A DNA stretch of 64,000 nucleotides, taken from positions 47,009-111,008 of IMG/VR virus record IMGVR_UViG_3300024518_004461. One strand, 5' to 3'. The notes below the pieces were generated by a model, which was given only the letters and a program-made list of their open reading frames with translations, made no database searches and was not told where the DNA came from. Made by a program: the position numbers and the translations under genes. How positions within the stretch are numbered: position 1 is the stretch's first letter; each line of letters begins with the position of its first letter. Origin of the DNA: a virus. Shown in pieces: positions 42,850 to 51,572 of the stretch.

Positions 42850-43833
42850 TTATAGGCTCGGTACTACATCAGCAGGTACCCAAAGGCAAGTTATACATGC
42901 AAGTTGAATTGTGCCCGTTGAGGGCTCGACAGTGCCTCCAAGGGTGTTGAGGTTAGAATAGTTTGCCAGGTATATATCTACCAATCTCCCTCGGATTGCC
43001 CTCTTGGATGCTTCATTTCCACAAACCCATATTGGAGCTGCGATGAATTTTCCATTAATATCACTACCATTGGAGTCGCCTCCCGTCGCATTAAACATAA
43101 AATTGTTTTCCATCGAATATGCATTGTTTTGGGTAGTTGTATTCCCATCAATCCAAAATCCCTTAGAATTCGCGTTGGTTTGCATATTACCAATACCAAA
43201 CGCATTATATGTTTGACTAGGTTGCGACCAAGAATTTCCACTTGTACGAAGATATTGAAATAGAGGATAATTATCGGACGCATCGTGATCGGCTAGTTTG
43301 CTTATAATGAGGCCCCAACCGGCGCGGGCGGTGCTGTCATTGCTGTTATAAAAGATCACATCCCCAGTGGTGTTATAAGAAAAATGATATTTAACATTGG
43401 TTAAACCAGGCGGTACAAAGCCATCGGTTGTCGTCATGGTGTTTTTATTTCCACCGGCTGCGCCGATGGTGCTTGTTGTGCCTCCTGTCCAATCTCCCGT
43501 AGACGTGTAAAAGGTACAATTTTCATCGGCGGCGGCATTCCATTCAATCGCAAAATATACTTGATTTCCAGTGGATGGATAATCAGTAGGGCTTTCTAGA
43601 ACAATCCAACTATGAACTACGGCACCAGCACCATAAACCACATCGGTGTATACAGACCAGAGATCGCTTGCTGCTGTAGTTAGTCCATTACTGCTTTGAG
43701 TAACTGTCCATCCTGCGGAAACAAAAGCGTTTTTCATAGCCAACAAAATATTACCCACTTGCTTTTCAGTAGTAGTTTGATCTGCCGGAACATTATTTTG
43801 TGAGTTGGTCCAAGTTCTTTCAAGTGTTGGCAT
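42850..43833 (-). CDS. Virion surface/tail structural protein
   Basis: A 327-residue, Asn/Thr/Ser/Gly-rich beta protein. Begins with ERTWTNSQNNVPADQTTTEK and GWTVTQSSNG, a recurrent start of large-phage structural proteins of unknown detail. Aromatic and Asn repeats in the second half suggest a receptor-contacting or capsid decoration function. AACTATTTA and AGGAG precede the start. Confidence 0.62.
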   Translation of the reverse strand: MPTLERTWTNSQNNVPADQTTTEKQVGNILLAMKNAFVSAGWTVTQSSNGLTTAASDLWSVYTDVVYGAGAVVHSWIVLESPTDYPSTGNQVYFAIEWNAAADENCTFYTSTGDWTGGTTSTIGAAGGNKNTMTTTDGFVPPGLTNVKYHFSYNTTGDVIFYNSNDSTARAGWGLIISKLADHDASDNYPLFQYLRTSGNSWSQPSQTYNAFGIGNMQTNANSKGFWIDGNTTTQNNAYSMENNFMFNATGGDSNGSDINGKFIAAPIWVCGNEASKRAIRGRLVDIYLANYSNLNTLGGTVEPSTGTIQLACITCLWVPADVVPSL

Positions 43834-43868
43834 TCTTTATTCTTCTCCTGTGCTGGTAAATAGTTTCA

Positions 43869-44201
43869 TTAACTCAATACCACGCGAATTCCCTTAACTA
43901 AAGATATAGTTCCCGCTGTCGAGCCGGATAAATAAAATTCATACCAATCATTAGCCGGGATCGCTACCGCAGAACCAGAAACATCCTGTAAGCTTCCGGT
44001 AGCTTCCAAAGCAGTAACACTACTCCCACCAGTAAATCTTTTTACCTCTAGGGATGCTGTGGTGAAAGTTGCAGTTCCCATCATCGCACGGAAAGAAAAA
44101 TTAGTATTTGAACCAGATAGAATTCTGGCTGATCCGACCAATGTAGAGGTGGTTCCTGATACTTCAGTATTAGTAATTAAGTCTATTGAACATGCTGCCA
44201 T
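43869..44201 (-). CDS. Beta-sandwich virion protein, paralogue of 44222 gene
   Basis: A 110-residue protein. EVSGTTSTLVGSARILSGS, LEVKRFTGGS and NDWYEFYLSG line up with EVVGTSSTHVGSIYLTSG, AEIRRFTDNS and TDWYDIYVSG of the next gene. Both are therefore copies of one domain. AACTATTTA lies 12 nt before the ATG, with GAGG between. Confidence 0.65.
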   Translation of the reverse strand: MAACSIDLITNTEVSGTTSTLVGSARILSGSNTNFSFRAMMGTATFTTASLEVKRFTGGSSVTALEATGSLQDVSGSAVAIPANDWYEFYLSGSTAGTISLVKGIRVVLS

Positions 44202-44221
44202 AATTGTACCTCTAAATAGTT

Positions 44222-44815
44222 TTAGATTTTGTATTCCACAAAAATTCCTTCTAGGCTAGATGTGGTGGAGCCATATGCGCCCGAAACATAGATATCATAC
44301 CAATCAGTATCGGTAACGCTTACCAAAGAATTATAAGTGTAGCTACATTTGGCGGCACTAGCATTAAAGGAGGTTAGTAGGGAATTATCAGTAAATCGTC
44401 TAATTTCTGCTATAGTATAAAGTGGAATCTGAGTAGTACATGCCTCAAACCCTATTTCGTTTAAAGTTCCGCTTGTTAGATAAATTGAGCCAACATGAGT
44501 GCTACTCGTTCCTACGACTTCTGCATCCACAATTTCCGTATACCATTCTGTTCCGTAAGTAACCGGCGTATAGACTGGACTGTCTTGAGTTATCAAGAGC
44601 ATTTTGACTGTATCGTCAGGTACGCCGCAATCCCCGCGATCCCAGGCGGGCATTGAACTTCCTGGGAAAGATGAATAGGGCTGGCAGGTTCCTCGTAAGT
44701 TTTGAAGACCTCGATGACCAAACCCGAAAGGCGCGACTACCGCACCACCCGTAAGAGTTCTTTGTTGAATGGAACTCGATAAGTCTGTTATTATATAGCC
44801 GTCTTTAATTCCCAT
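44222..44815 (-). CDS. Virion protein with the same C-terminal domain as 43869
   Basis: About 197 residues from ATG 44815. The N-terminal 85 residues are unique (Pro/Gly/Cys, PYSSFPGSSMPAWDRGDCG); the C-terminal about 110 residues are the shared domain. The N-terminal part may attach it to the particle. The start follows the upstream stop by 11 nt. Confidence 0.65.
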   Translation of the reverse strand: MGIKDGYIITDLSSSIQQRTLTGGAVVAPFGFGHRGLQNLRGTCQPYSSFPGSSMPAWDRGDCGVPDDTVKMLLITQDSPVYTPVTYGTEWYTEIVDAEVVGTSSTHVGSIYLTSGTLNEIGFEACTTQIPLYTIAEIRRFTDNSLLTSFNASAAKCSYTYNSLVSVTDTDWYDIYVSGAYGSTTSSLEGIFVEYKI

Positions 44816-44826
44816 TAAATAAAATC

Positions 44827-45231
44827 CTATGGACAATTAGCAAAGGCAAATATACCACTAGCATTCCATTCGGTATGAATATCGTTTCCAACACATGGAA
44901 GATCTATCGCACCATTTGAATCGGTATCAAAGTAAGCGATGAGTTGATCCGTAGTGTCGTGATACACTACTATGTATTTAGCGTTTGATCCATGTGTAAC
45001 ATTCGGAAATTCATAATTGTCTGCGTTGAAAACGCCTGATGTGATTGTGTTATTGGACAAAATGCCTGTTTGTATTTGATGCGCGGCACAATATGCGCTA
45101 TAGTGATCTTGAACCGTTAAATTGACTGTATATCCCGAATCAAGGAGCGCAACATTGATTTGATCTGTGTCTAGATCAAGTTGTTTGTTCATCAGTGCTG
45201 ATAAGAATGTTGTATAAAGACCGTTTGCCAT
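44827..45231 (-). CDS. Virion structural protein
   Basis: A 134-residue protein beginning MANGLYTTFLSALMNKQLDL, followed by DTDQINVALLDSGYTVN. This N-terminus resembles phage structural proteins near tail fibre genes. It is first of a set of four. AACTATTTA and GAGGGAAG lie upstream. Confidence 0.65.
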   Translation of the reverse strand: MANGLYTTFLSALMNKQLDLDTDQINVALLDSGYTVNLTVQDHYSAYCAAHQIQTGILSNNTITSGVFNADNYEFPNVTHGSNAKYIVVYHDTTDQLIAYFDTDSNGAIDLPCVGNDIHTEWNASGIFAFANCP

Positions 45232-45265
45232 TTGCTTCCCTCAACCTAAATAGTTGAGGAAAATG

Positions 45266-45574
45266 TTATTTGACATTTCTAAATGCACAATGTATTCCGC
45301 GAAAAGCTTTGCGATCAATCTTTAATTGAACTCCTTGTGCATCTAAGAAGCTATAATCTAAAATTGCGTCTCCACAACGCTCAATGATCTTTGCTGCGTC
45401 CGCTTTTGTGCTATAAACCCACACAAATCCCTCTTTTTTATCGGCATTTGCATCAATAACGTGCGATTCACCTTCGGGCCCGCCGCCTTTGCCCTTATAG
45501 TAGTTGGCAATCTCTTGTAGTGTTGGTTTCTCATTTATTAAGGTTCCCCACGCTTGCTTTTTATCTTTTGACAT
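45266..45574 (-). CDS. Small soluble phage protein, unknown
   Basis: A 102-residue, Lys-rich protein (MSKDKKQAWGTLINEKPTLQ) with the block FVWVYSTKADAAKIIERCGD. AGGAG precedes the ATG. It lies between the exonuclease and the virion set; no family recognised. Confidence 0.6.
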   Translation of the reverse strand: MSKDKKQAWGTLINEKPTLQEIANYYKGKGGGPEGESHVIDANADKKEGFVWVYSTKADAAKIIERCGDAILDYSFLDAQGVQLKIDRKAFRGIHCAFRNVK

Positions 45575-45583
45575 AATTTTCTC

Positions 45584-46159
45584 CTAAAATTTCGTAATTA
45601 ATGACTCTAAAGCATAAGCTGTGGCGACAGCATCACCTAAAGCCGTGTGACGGTCTTTTTCTTCGATTTCAACACCCGCTGCTTTGAATAAAACATCACC
45701 GGAGGCCCTATATCCTTCCACTTTGCCCGAAAGCATCAAAAATTCCAAAATAGAGCAAGTATCCATCGCTCTATCACGAAAATCGTTTTTATATTCCTTT
45801 TCTAGACCTGCATGACGATAAAGTCTCTTTGTAAACGCAATATCGAAAGCAACATTGTGACCGACAAGCTGAATTGCTTTCCTGTCTTTACCAAGACGCT
45901 CATTTAACGCATTCTGGATCTTCTTTACAACGATATATGGCTCATCAGCCAAATGCACTTCATTCATATCAATTTTATTGACTTTTAGTGCGGCTTCTTC
46001 AACATTTATAAAGTGTTCTTTGACATATAGGTCAAAAACCGGCTCAACTGTCTTTCCGGGTTCCCATAAAACACCCGCAATACTCAAAATACTATTTTTT
46101 TCTGGATCAAGCCCACCCGTTTCGGTATCTATCACCAAATATTTTTTATTTTTCATCAT
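45584..46159 (-). CDS. DnaQ-like 3'-5' exonuclease (DEDDh)
   Basis: A 191-residue protein: YLVIDTETGGLDP (Exo I with DxE), LVGHNVAFDIAFTKRL (Exo II with Asp) and DRHTALGDAVATAYAL (Exo III, HxxxxD). This is the complete active site of DEDDh exonucleases of the epsilon/RNase T group. Probable DNA repair or nucleic-acid turnover enzyme. It has its own promoter inside the end of the methyltransferase gene. Confidence 0.87.
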   Translation of the reverse strand: MMKNKKYLVIDTETGGLDPEKNSILSIAGVLWEPGKTVEPVFDLYVKEHFINVEEAALKVNKIDMNEVHLADEPYIVVKKIQNALNERLGKDRKAIQLVGHNVAFDIAFTKRLYRHAGLEKEYKNDFRDRAMDTCSILEFLMLSGKVEGYRASGDVLFKAAGVEIEEKDRHTALGDAVATAYALESLITKF

Positions 46160-46165
46160 ATTACT

Positions 46166-46194
46166 ATAATATCACACTGAACCGGCTTGATCAA
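46166..46194 (-). promoter_or_regulatory. Sigma-70-type promoter
   Basis: TTGATC (46189-46194), 17-nt spacer and TATTAT (46166-46171) on the minus strand, just before the exonuclease start. Confidence 0.6.
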
Positions 46195-47428
46195 TGTTTT
46201 TTTCTTCTATCTTTTTATTAATAATTAGGGTTTCTATACTTGAGCACCGCTTTTTGCAAATCTCGTAACTCTCAGCCTCTAATTCAACCCCCACAAAGCC
46301 GAAATTGCCCTCTAATGCCGCTTGTCCGGTCGTACCACTGCCCATAAAAGGGTCCAGCACAACGCCACCAGGAGGCGTTACAAGATTTATTAAGTATTTC
46401 ATTAATTTAAGAGATTTGACAGTAGGATGCTTATTCTCAATTGTTTTATTTAATGTTTTCTCTTTTTTTGAAGCTTTGGCGCAATAAAAGAATCTTGAAG
46501 CCCCACCACTATCGGCATAATAAGGTTGCTCCGTTGCTTCGCCTTTATATGAACCAAATGTATCTTTACCAGCCTTGCCTTTAATCTTTCCCTTCATTTC
46601 TCCGCTTGTTAAAACACCTGTTTGGTTATCTAAAGTTTTAATAGCGCAATCGTCTTCACAATCCCATACCGCAATCGTTTCTGGTCCTTGATCTTCTACT
46701 TTATAAGGATGCCCCGCACCATTACCAAAAGGCTTTGCTCCATCGGTAAATCTATTGATTGTATAACCTTTTCCTTCTTTGGTTCCAACTTGTGTGCAGC
46801 CTGGTTTGTGAGATAAAATAAGATTAGCAGGAAAACGACCTTTGGTATGATCCACGGGGGCTCGTTTGTTTATTCCCCCTCCGTGAATTGCGGAAGTTCC
46901 GGCGCATCCACCTTTGGTCTTATCGTTACCAAGACCGATTCTACTCGCATCAATATTAATTCCACCTGTCCCGTGTTCTAAAACATTAGCAGCAATAGTC
47001 TTTTCTGATAAAGGTTTTCTTGCTAAAATCCAATGTTCGCTGGCAGGTTTTAAAGCAGTGCCCCAACCATCAAACTCTTTTATTTTTTTACCTATGTTAT
47101 GAGACTTGGGAAATCCACTTCCAAAAATGTGTGTAACAACATCCCTGATTTCAAATTCGGCATTTTCAATTGCGGTAGCAGTCCAATGACTTGTTCTGGG
47201 AATTGCCCAAACTAAAATGTGCGCTCCTGGTTTGAGAGTGCGGAAGGCTTCGGTCATAATAGATTCTAGCCAAGCAATCCATAACTTGCGCCCACCCTTA
47301 TCTTTATCCCATTTTTTACCCATAAACGCGATACCTGCGGGCGGGTCAGTTACCATCGAGTCGAAAGAGTTGTCCGGTAATTTCTTTAGAATTTCCAAAG
47401 AATCACCGTTTATAAGTGCGTTTTTCAT
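46172..47428 (-). CDS. DNA methyltransferase, N4-cytosine/N6-adenine type
   Basis: A 418-residue protein. MVTDPPAGIAFMGKKWD (about 24-40) is motif IV (DPPx); VLDPFMGSGTTGQAALEGNF (about 352-371) is SAM motif I with FxGSGTT, placed after motif IV as in the beta class. A long insert (about 150-320) probably gives target recognition. No restriction enzyme gene is adjacent, so self-protection from host restriction is the likely role. Confidence 0.85.
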   Translation of the reverse strand: MKNALINGDSLEILKKLPDNSFDSMVTDPPAGIAFMGKKWDKDKGGRKLWIAWLESIMTEAFRTLKPGAHILVWAIPRTSHWTATAIENAEFEIRDVVTHIFGSGFPKSHNIGKKIKEFDGWGTALKPASEHWILARKPLSEKTIAANVLEHGTGGINIDASRIGLGNDKTKGGCAGTSAIHGGGINKRAPVDHTKGRFPANLILSHKPGCTQVGTKEGKGYTINRFTDGAKPFGNGAGHPYKVEDQGPETIAVWDCEDDCAIKTLDNQTGVLTSGEMKGKIKGKAGKDTFGSYKGEATEQPYYADSGGASRFFYCAKASKKEKTLNKTIENKHPTVKSLKLMKYLINLVTPPGGVVLDPFMGSGTTGQAALEGNFGFVGVELEAESYEICKKRCSSIETLIINKKIEEKNIDQAGSV

Positions 47429-47465
47429 AAGAGTATATTAACATACTTGGACTTAAAAAGTAAGC

Positions 47466-47489
47466 AAAAAAAAGGGGGCTATTGCCCCC
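47466..47489 (-). terminator. Rho-independent terminator
   Basis: On the minus strand GGGGGC-AATA-GCCCCC is followed by eight T. It ends the transcript containing the barrel protein gene. Confidence 0.9.
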
Positions 47490-47519
47490 AAAAAAATATC
47501 TTTTTTTACCTAATTTTTA

Positions 47520-48140
47520 TTATAGTGATACGCTAAGTCCAAGACCCAAAATATGAGCACTGGTCGTAGTATCTCCGATGGCGGAATTGAGCATATAAAA
47601 TGCGTTAACTCCAACCGAATTGGTAAGCGATTTGCTTACGCCAATTGTAGCACGATTGCCGGTCACACCGGAATCATCAACGAACACTTCGTCTGATACA
47701 AAAGGTGCAACACCCGCAACTGATGCGACTGCCGAAAGCGAAGTTCGCCCACGAATGGTATCTCCATCTCGCAATTCCAACTTTGACAAACTATCTAAAT
47801 TAATAGTTCCCGTCAAAAGTCGCAACCCAAGTGAAACCGAAACGCGCTGCTCACCAGTGCTTACGTTGCGATACCCAACACCAACATTAACAATATCACT
47901 AACTTGACTAGTGACACCAATGTCGGTATGTTGTCTAGACAACGTTGGACCAGCAATATCTCCAAACCGCAATTCTTCCCCAACATTTAGGGTTAGATTT
48001 TTGGTTAGATTACCGGACACACTAAGAGTGGTCCACACTCCGGTTTCTGAAGCCATCGCCACATTACCGATCAACAACATCGTACCCATAACGAGGGCAC
48101 CAAGTCCAATTTTTTGCATTGTTTTTTTGTTAAATTTCAT
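47520..48140 (-). CDS. Outer-membrane-type beta-barrel protein with signal peptide
   Basis: A 206-residue protein. Residues 1-31 form a Sec signal peptide (basic start, hydrophobic core, AMASE cleavage region). The mature part alternates polar and hydrophobic residues in short strands (TGVWTTLSVSGNLTKNLTLN, VGVGYRNVS, ILGLGLSVSL), like DUF2490-type barrels. It ends in Leu rather than Phe. A phage-encoded outer membrane protein could block superinfection or change permeability. GGAG precedes the ATG and a strong terminator follows. Confidence 0.75.
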   Translation of the reverse strand: MKFNKKTMQKIGLGALVMGTMLLIGNVAMASETGVWTTLSVSGNLTKNLTLNVGEELRFGDIAGPTLSRQHTDIGVTSQVSDIVNVGVGYRNVSTGEQRVSVSLGLRLLTGTINLDSLSKLELRDGDTIRGRTSLSAVASVAGVAPFVSDEVFVDDSGVTGNRATIGVSKSLTNSVGVNAFYMLNSAIGDTTTSAHILGLGLSVSL

Positions 48141-48240
48141 TTATTTTTCTCCTTATAACAAAAAGGCTAACATTAGCCCAAAAGTCGCGACCATAGTCGC
48201 TAGGCCGATATAATCGGCTATCTCTAATTGTTTTGGCATT
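48130..48240 (-). CDS. 36-residue membrane peptide
   Basis: MPKQLEIADYIGLATMVATF and 16 more residues; one hydrophobic helix with a basic tail. AAGGGG is 6 nt before the ATG. It overlaps the barrel gene start by 11 nt. Possibly translationally coupled to it. Confidence 0.5.
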   Translation of the reverse strand, partial: NAKTIRDSRLYRPSDYGRDFWANVSLFVIRRKINEI

Positions 48241-48248
48241 ATTGCCCC

Positions 48249-48329
48249 TTATTTATTGCGCGAACGCAAATAAAAAAATGTTCCTACAAGTCCTACGACT
48301 ATAAGAGCACCAATGACTTCAACACTCAT
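48249..48329 (-). CDS. 26-residue membrane peptide
   Basis: MSVEVIGALIVVGLVGTFFY followed by LRSRNK: a single transmembrane helix with a basic end. AAGGAG 5 nt before the ATG, which overlaps the end of the 48319 gene. The longer frame from 48446 is only the shadow of that gene. Confidence 0.6.
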   Translation of the reverse strand: MSVEVIGALIVVGLVGTFFYLRSRNK

Positions 48330-48537
48330 TCTTCTTCTCCTTTTGAGCAAATAGCTCAAGCTCGGGCTCATCCATATCCATCCAAAACGAAAGCTTTTCT
48401 TTCGCCCAGTGTGCATAGACACCCATCTTATTTCCGCCATTAACATAAGGATTTGGTCCTGTTTTCAGCACCAACCCATAATCACCGCAAGCGGAAACTA
48501 TCATATCTCCAATTTTGAATCTATTCCTGTTCATCAT
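48319..48537 (-). CDS. SH3/KOW-like small protein, stray member of the array family
   Basis: A 72-residue protein: FKIGDMIVSACGDYGLVLKT, later VYAHWAKEK and ELELFAQKEK. The order (F-x-I-GD, YG-L-V, W, ELx(L/I)) matches the array family at 52367-58815. It lies about 4 kb from the array, between the Cys-rich peptide and membrane peptides. Confidence 0.68.
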   Translation of the reverse strand: MMNRNRFKIGDMIVSACGDYGLVLKTGPNPYVNGGNKMGVYAHWAKEKLSFWMDMDEPELELFAQKEKKNEC

Positions 48538-48540
48538 AAT

Positions 48541-48744
48541 TTATTTTTTACAATACTCTTTTCGACAAGGTTCATTACAAATAGTAAAACATTTTCCAAA
48601 CTCATGAGCAAAATTTATTGACCTCGCACATATATTACTACAGTCTTCAGCACATTTAAAAAAATTGTTATTGCACGTTATTTGCGGACGTTCTTCGCAT
48701 TGGAAGATGTTTATTAAAATAACAAATGCTAATGTTCCCTTCAT
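48541..48744 (-). CDS. Small secreted cysteine-rich peptide
   Basis: A 67-residue protein with a short hydrophobic signal-like N-terminus (MKGTLAFVILINIF) and nine Cys in the remainder, spaced as CAEDCSNIC and CFTICNEPC-x4-C. This suggests disulphide bonds or metal binding outside the cytoplasm. It has a strong own promoter. Function unknown; a periplasmic toxin, inhibitor or envelope factor is possible. Confidence 0.65.
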   Translation of the reverse strand: MKGTLAFVILINIFQCEERPQITCNNNFFKCAEDCSNICARSINFAHEFGKCFTICNEPCRKEYCKK

Positions 48745-48780
48745 GGTTTCCTTGAGTCGAGTTGCGACCTTATGAATACC

Positions 48781-48809
48781 ATTCTAAACTATGAGGGTGA
48801 GCATGTCAA
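48781..48809 (-). promoter_or_regulatory. Sigma-70-type promoter
   Basis: Perfect TTGACA (48804-48809), 17-nt spacer and TAGAAT (48781-48786) on the minus strand, directly after aceA and before the Cys-rich peptide gene. Confidence 0.8.
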
Positions 48810-48823
48810 GGAAAAAAAATTGT

Positions 48824-50080
48824 TTAGAATTGATCTTCTTCAGTAGAGTTTATTAATGCTAAAGTTGAAGATTCTCCACCACTAATAATCTGTGAAACCC
48901 TATCAAAATAGCCTGTACCGACTTCTCGTTGGTGCTTTACAGCAGTAAATCCATTATGAACTTGATCAAATTCTTTTTGTTGCAATTCAGAATAAGCAGT
49001 CATCCCTAAATCTTTATAATCCCTAGCCAAAGAAAACATACTATAATTTAATGAATGGAATCCAGCTAGAGTGACAAACTGGAATTTGTATCCCATCCTT
49101 TCTAGAGAATTTTGGAACATCGCAATTGTATATTTGTCTAAATGCTTTTCCCAATTAAAAGATGGGGAGCAGTTATAAGCCAATAATTTATCTGGAAATT
49201 TCGAATGTATTGCATCGGCAAATTTCTTTGCCTCCTCAAGTGAGGGAGTTGAAGTCTCAAGCCATAGCAAATCGGCGAAAGGAGCATAAGCTAAACCACG
49301 AGCGATCCCCATTTCTAAACCACCTGTGATTTTATAAAATCCCTCCGGTGTTCTTTCGCCAGTCATAAATTTATGATCTCGCTCATCCACATCAGAGGTA
49401 ATAAGCTTCGCGCTATTGGCATCAGTGCGAGCAATCAACACAGTTGGAGTGTCGCACACATCAGCCGCCAATCTTGCCGCAGTCAAGGTACGAATAAATT
49501 GGCTTGTTGGAACAAGAACTTTTCCGCCCATATGCCCGCATTTCTTTTCAGAAGCCAACTGATCTTCGAAGTGTACACCCGCCGCGCCAGCCTCAATCAT
49601 TCCCTTCATCAACTCATAAGCGTTCAGCGGTCCACCAAAGCCCGCTTCAGCGTCCGCAACGATTGGCGCATAATAATCAATTTGATTATTTCCTTCAACA
49701 CTTTCGATTTGGTCGGCTCTCTGAAAAGCTTTATTAATTTTCTTAACAACTTGTGGAACACTGTTCGCTGGATAAAGACTTTGATCAGGATACATGTCAC
49801 CAGCAAGGTTTGCGTCAGCCGCAACTTGCCAGCCACTAAGATAGATTGCTTTCAATCCAGCTTTGACCTGTTGTACCGCTTGGTTTCCCGTAAGGGCTCC
49901 TAGGGCCCGCACAGCGTCTTTTTTATTTAGTAAGTCCCATAACTTTTCGGCTCCATCTTTAGCAAGGGTATATTCAATTTTCTTGCTCCCTCTAAGTTCA
50001 AGCACGTCCTTTTTATTATAGGATTTCTCAATTCCATTCCATCTATTTATCATTGGTAAATGTTCCCCCCAATCATCCAC
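48824..50080 (-). CDS. aceA: Isocitrate lyase
   Basis: A 418-residue protein of normal bacterial length. [20 protein letters not shown] and [14 protein letters not shown] (N-terminus), [20 protein letters not shown], and the catalytic loop [16 protein letters not shown] (KKCGHMGGK, about 180). [12 protein letters not shown] carries metal-binding Asp residues and YNCSPSFNW is conserved. It splits isocitrate to succinate and glyoxylate. All catalytic blocks look intact. GTG 50080 overlaps the aceB end; ATG 50053 with GGGGGGAA upstream is an alternative start. Normally a cellular gene; here it is in a phage operon with malate synthase. Confidence 0.92.
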   Translation of the reverse strand: MDDWGEHLPMINRWNGIEKSYNKKDVLELRGSKKIEYTLAKDGAEKLWDLLNKKDAVRALGALTGNQAVQQVKAGLKAIYLSGWQVAADANLAGDMYPDQSLYPANSVPQVVKKINKAFQRADQIESVEGNNQIDYYAPIVADAEAGFGGPLNAYELMKGMIEAGAAGVHFEDQLASEKKCGHMGGKVLVPTSQFIRTLTAARLAADVCDTPTVLIARTDANSAKLITSDVDERDHKFMTGERTPEGFYKITGGLEMGIARGLAYAPFADLLWLETSTPSLEEAKKFADAIHSKFPDKLLAYNCSPSFNWEKHLDKYTIAMFQNSLERMGYKFQFVTLAGFHSLNYSMFSLARDYKDLGMTAYSELQQKEFDQVHNGFTAVKHQREVGTGYFDRVSQIISGGESSTLALINSTEEDQF

Positions 50081-51569
50081 ATAAATTATCGTAACACTCT
50101 AAAGTCAGAAAGTCAATTATTTCCTCACTAAAGCATAACTTATTTAGAATTATACTTGTTTCTTCAAACTTTTTGTAGTGTTCAAATTTTTTTATTTCAG
50201 AGTTTATCACCAATCCAAGATATTTGTTTGTGACCTGCTTTCCATTAGATAAATATATTTTGTGTTTTCGCCACTGCCAAATTTGGGCTCTAGAGATTTC
50301 TGCCGTGGCAGCATCTTCCATAAGATTATCAATTGGGACACATCCATTACCATTTATCCAAGAATTAATATATTGAAAGGCAATAGATATATTTTTTCTT
50401 AAAGCAAAATCAGTACACGGACCTTTTGGAGCCCGCAAGAGATCAGAAGATTCAATAGAATAATTTAAACAAAGTTGTTTATCAATTTGGTTGTCGGCTG
50501 GCATATGTTCATCAAAAATATCTTTAGCAATATCAACTAAAAAAGGATGAGCAACCCAAGTACCATCATGTCCGTCCTGAACCTCACGTAATTTGTCAGC
50601 CTTTACTTTTCTCATCGCAATATCATTTGCTTCCGGGTCGTCCTTGATTGGTATTTGTGCTGCCATTCCTCCAATCGCGTGAGCGCCACGTTTATGACAA
50701 GTCTGTATCAATAGTTGTGTATAGGATCGCATAAAGTGCTGTGTCATTCCTACTTCATCACGATCAGGTAATACCGCGTCTCGAACATGAGAAAGCGTTT
50801 TTATAAAACTAAAAATATAATCCCATCGCCCGCAGTTTAATCCAGCAGAATGTGCTTGTAACTCATAAAGTATTTTATCCATTTGAAAGGCTGCGGGTAA
50901 TGTCTCAATAAGAACGGTTGCCCTAATTGTTCCTAGTGGGAGATCAAAAGATTTTTCAGAAAAAGAAAAAATATCACTCCAAAGGGCGGCTTCCAAATAG
51001 TCCTCAATCTTGGGTAAATAAAAATATGGTCGTGTTCCGTTTTTTAGAAGTTGTTTATGATTATGAAAAAAGTATAATCCAAAATCAAAAAGACTTGCCG
51101 GAATATTATTATAATTTTTTTCTAACAAGTGTAGTCCGCGAGGTCGAACAAACAGAGTGGCTACTTTTTTATTTAGTTTATATTCCTTCTGTGTTTCGGG
51201 ATCAATAAAGTCTATTTTTTTTCTTACCGCATCATAAAGATTTTGTTGTCCCTCCATACAATTTTCCCAAGTAGGAGAATTAGAATCTTCAAAGTCAGCC
51301 ATGAAAACATTTGCCCCTGAGTTTAGGGCACTGATAATCATTTTCCTAACTGGTGGTCCTGTAATCTCAACTCGTCTATCTAAAATGTCTTCAGGTGGTG
51401 GTAGCACTTTCCAATGTGGATCTTTGCTTTCTACATTCATTATATGTGCTGGTATTTTACCTTTTCGGTTTTGTCGGTTTAGTAATAGTTTTTTAATTTG
51501 TGGCTCAAATCTATCCTGTAAAACATCCAAAAATAATTTGGTGTCATAGGACAAAATATCTTTTGTCAT
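50073..51569 (-). CDS. aceB: Malate synthase A
   Basis: A 498-residue protein, a little shorter than E. coli malate synthase [72 protein letters not shown] (family signature), [20 protein letters not shown] and [16 protein letters not shown] are intact; the catalytic Arg and Asp lie in RATVLIE and [10 protein letters not shown]. It condenses glyoxylate with acetyl-CoA to malate. Its stop overlaps the aceA start by 8 nt, so the two make a complete glyoxylate shunt. Confidence 0.92.
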   Translation of the reverse strand: MTKDILSYDTKLFLDVLQDRFEPQIKKLLLNRQNRKGKIPAHIMNVESKDPHWKVLPPPEDILDRRVEITGPPVRKMIISALNSGANVFMADFEDSNSPTWENCMEGQQNLYDAVRKKIDFIDPETQKEYKLNKKVATLFVRPRGLHLLEKNYNNIPASLFDFGLYFFHNHKQLLKNGTRPYFYLPKIEDYLEAALWSDIFSFSEKSFDLPLGTIRATVLIETLPAAFQMDKILYELQAHSAGLNCGRWDYIFSFIKTLSHVRDAVLPDRDEVGMTQHFMRSYTQLLIQTCHKRGAHAIGGMAAQIPIKDDPEANDIAMRKVKADKLREVQDGHDGTWVAHPFLVDIAKDIFDEHMPADNQIDKQLCLNYSIESSDLLRAPKGPCTDFALRKNISIAFQYINSWINGNGCVPIDNLMEDAATAEISRAQIWQWRKHKIYLSNGKQVTNKYLGLVINSEIKKFEHYKKFEETSIILNKLCFSEEIIDFLTLECYDNLCG

Positions 51570-51572
51570 TTA

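Noticed and set aside
48824-51569. Contaminating bacterial segment carrying aceBA
   Set aside because: The genes are in line and overlapping with phage-type genes on both sides (zinc protein upstream, SH3-like and membrane peptides downstream), which argues against a chimera, though read evidence was not available.
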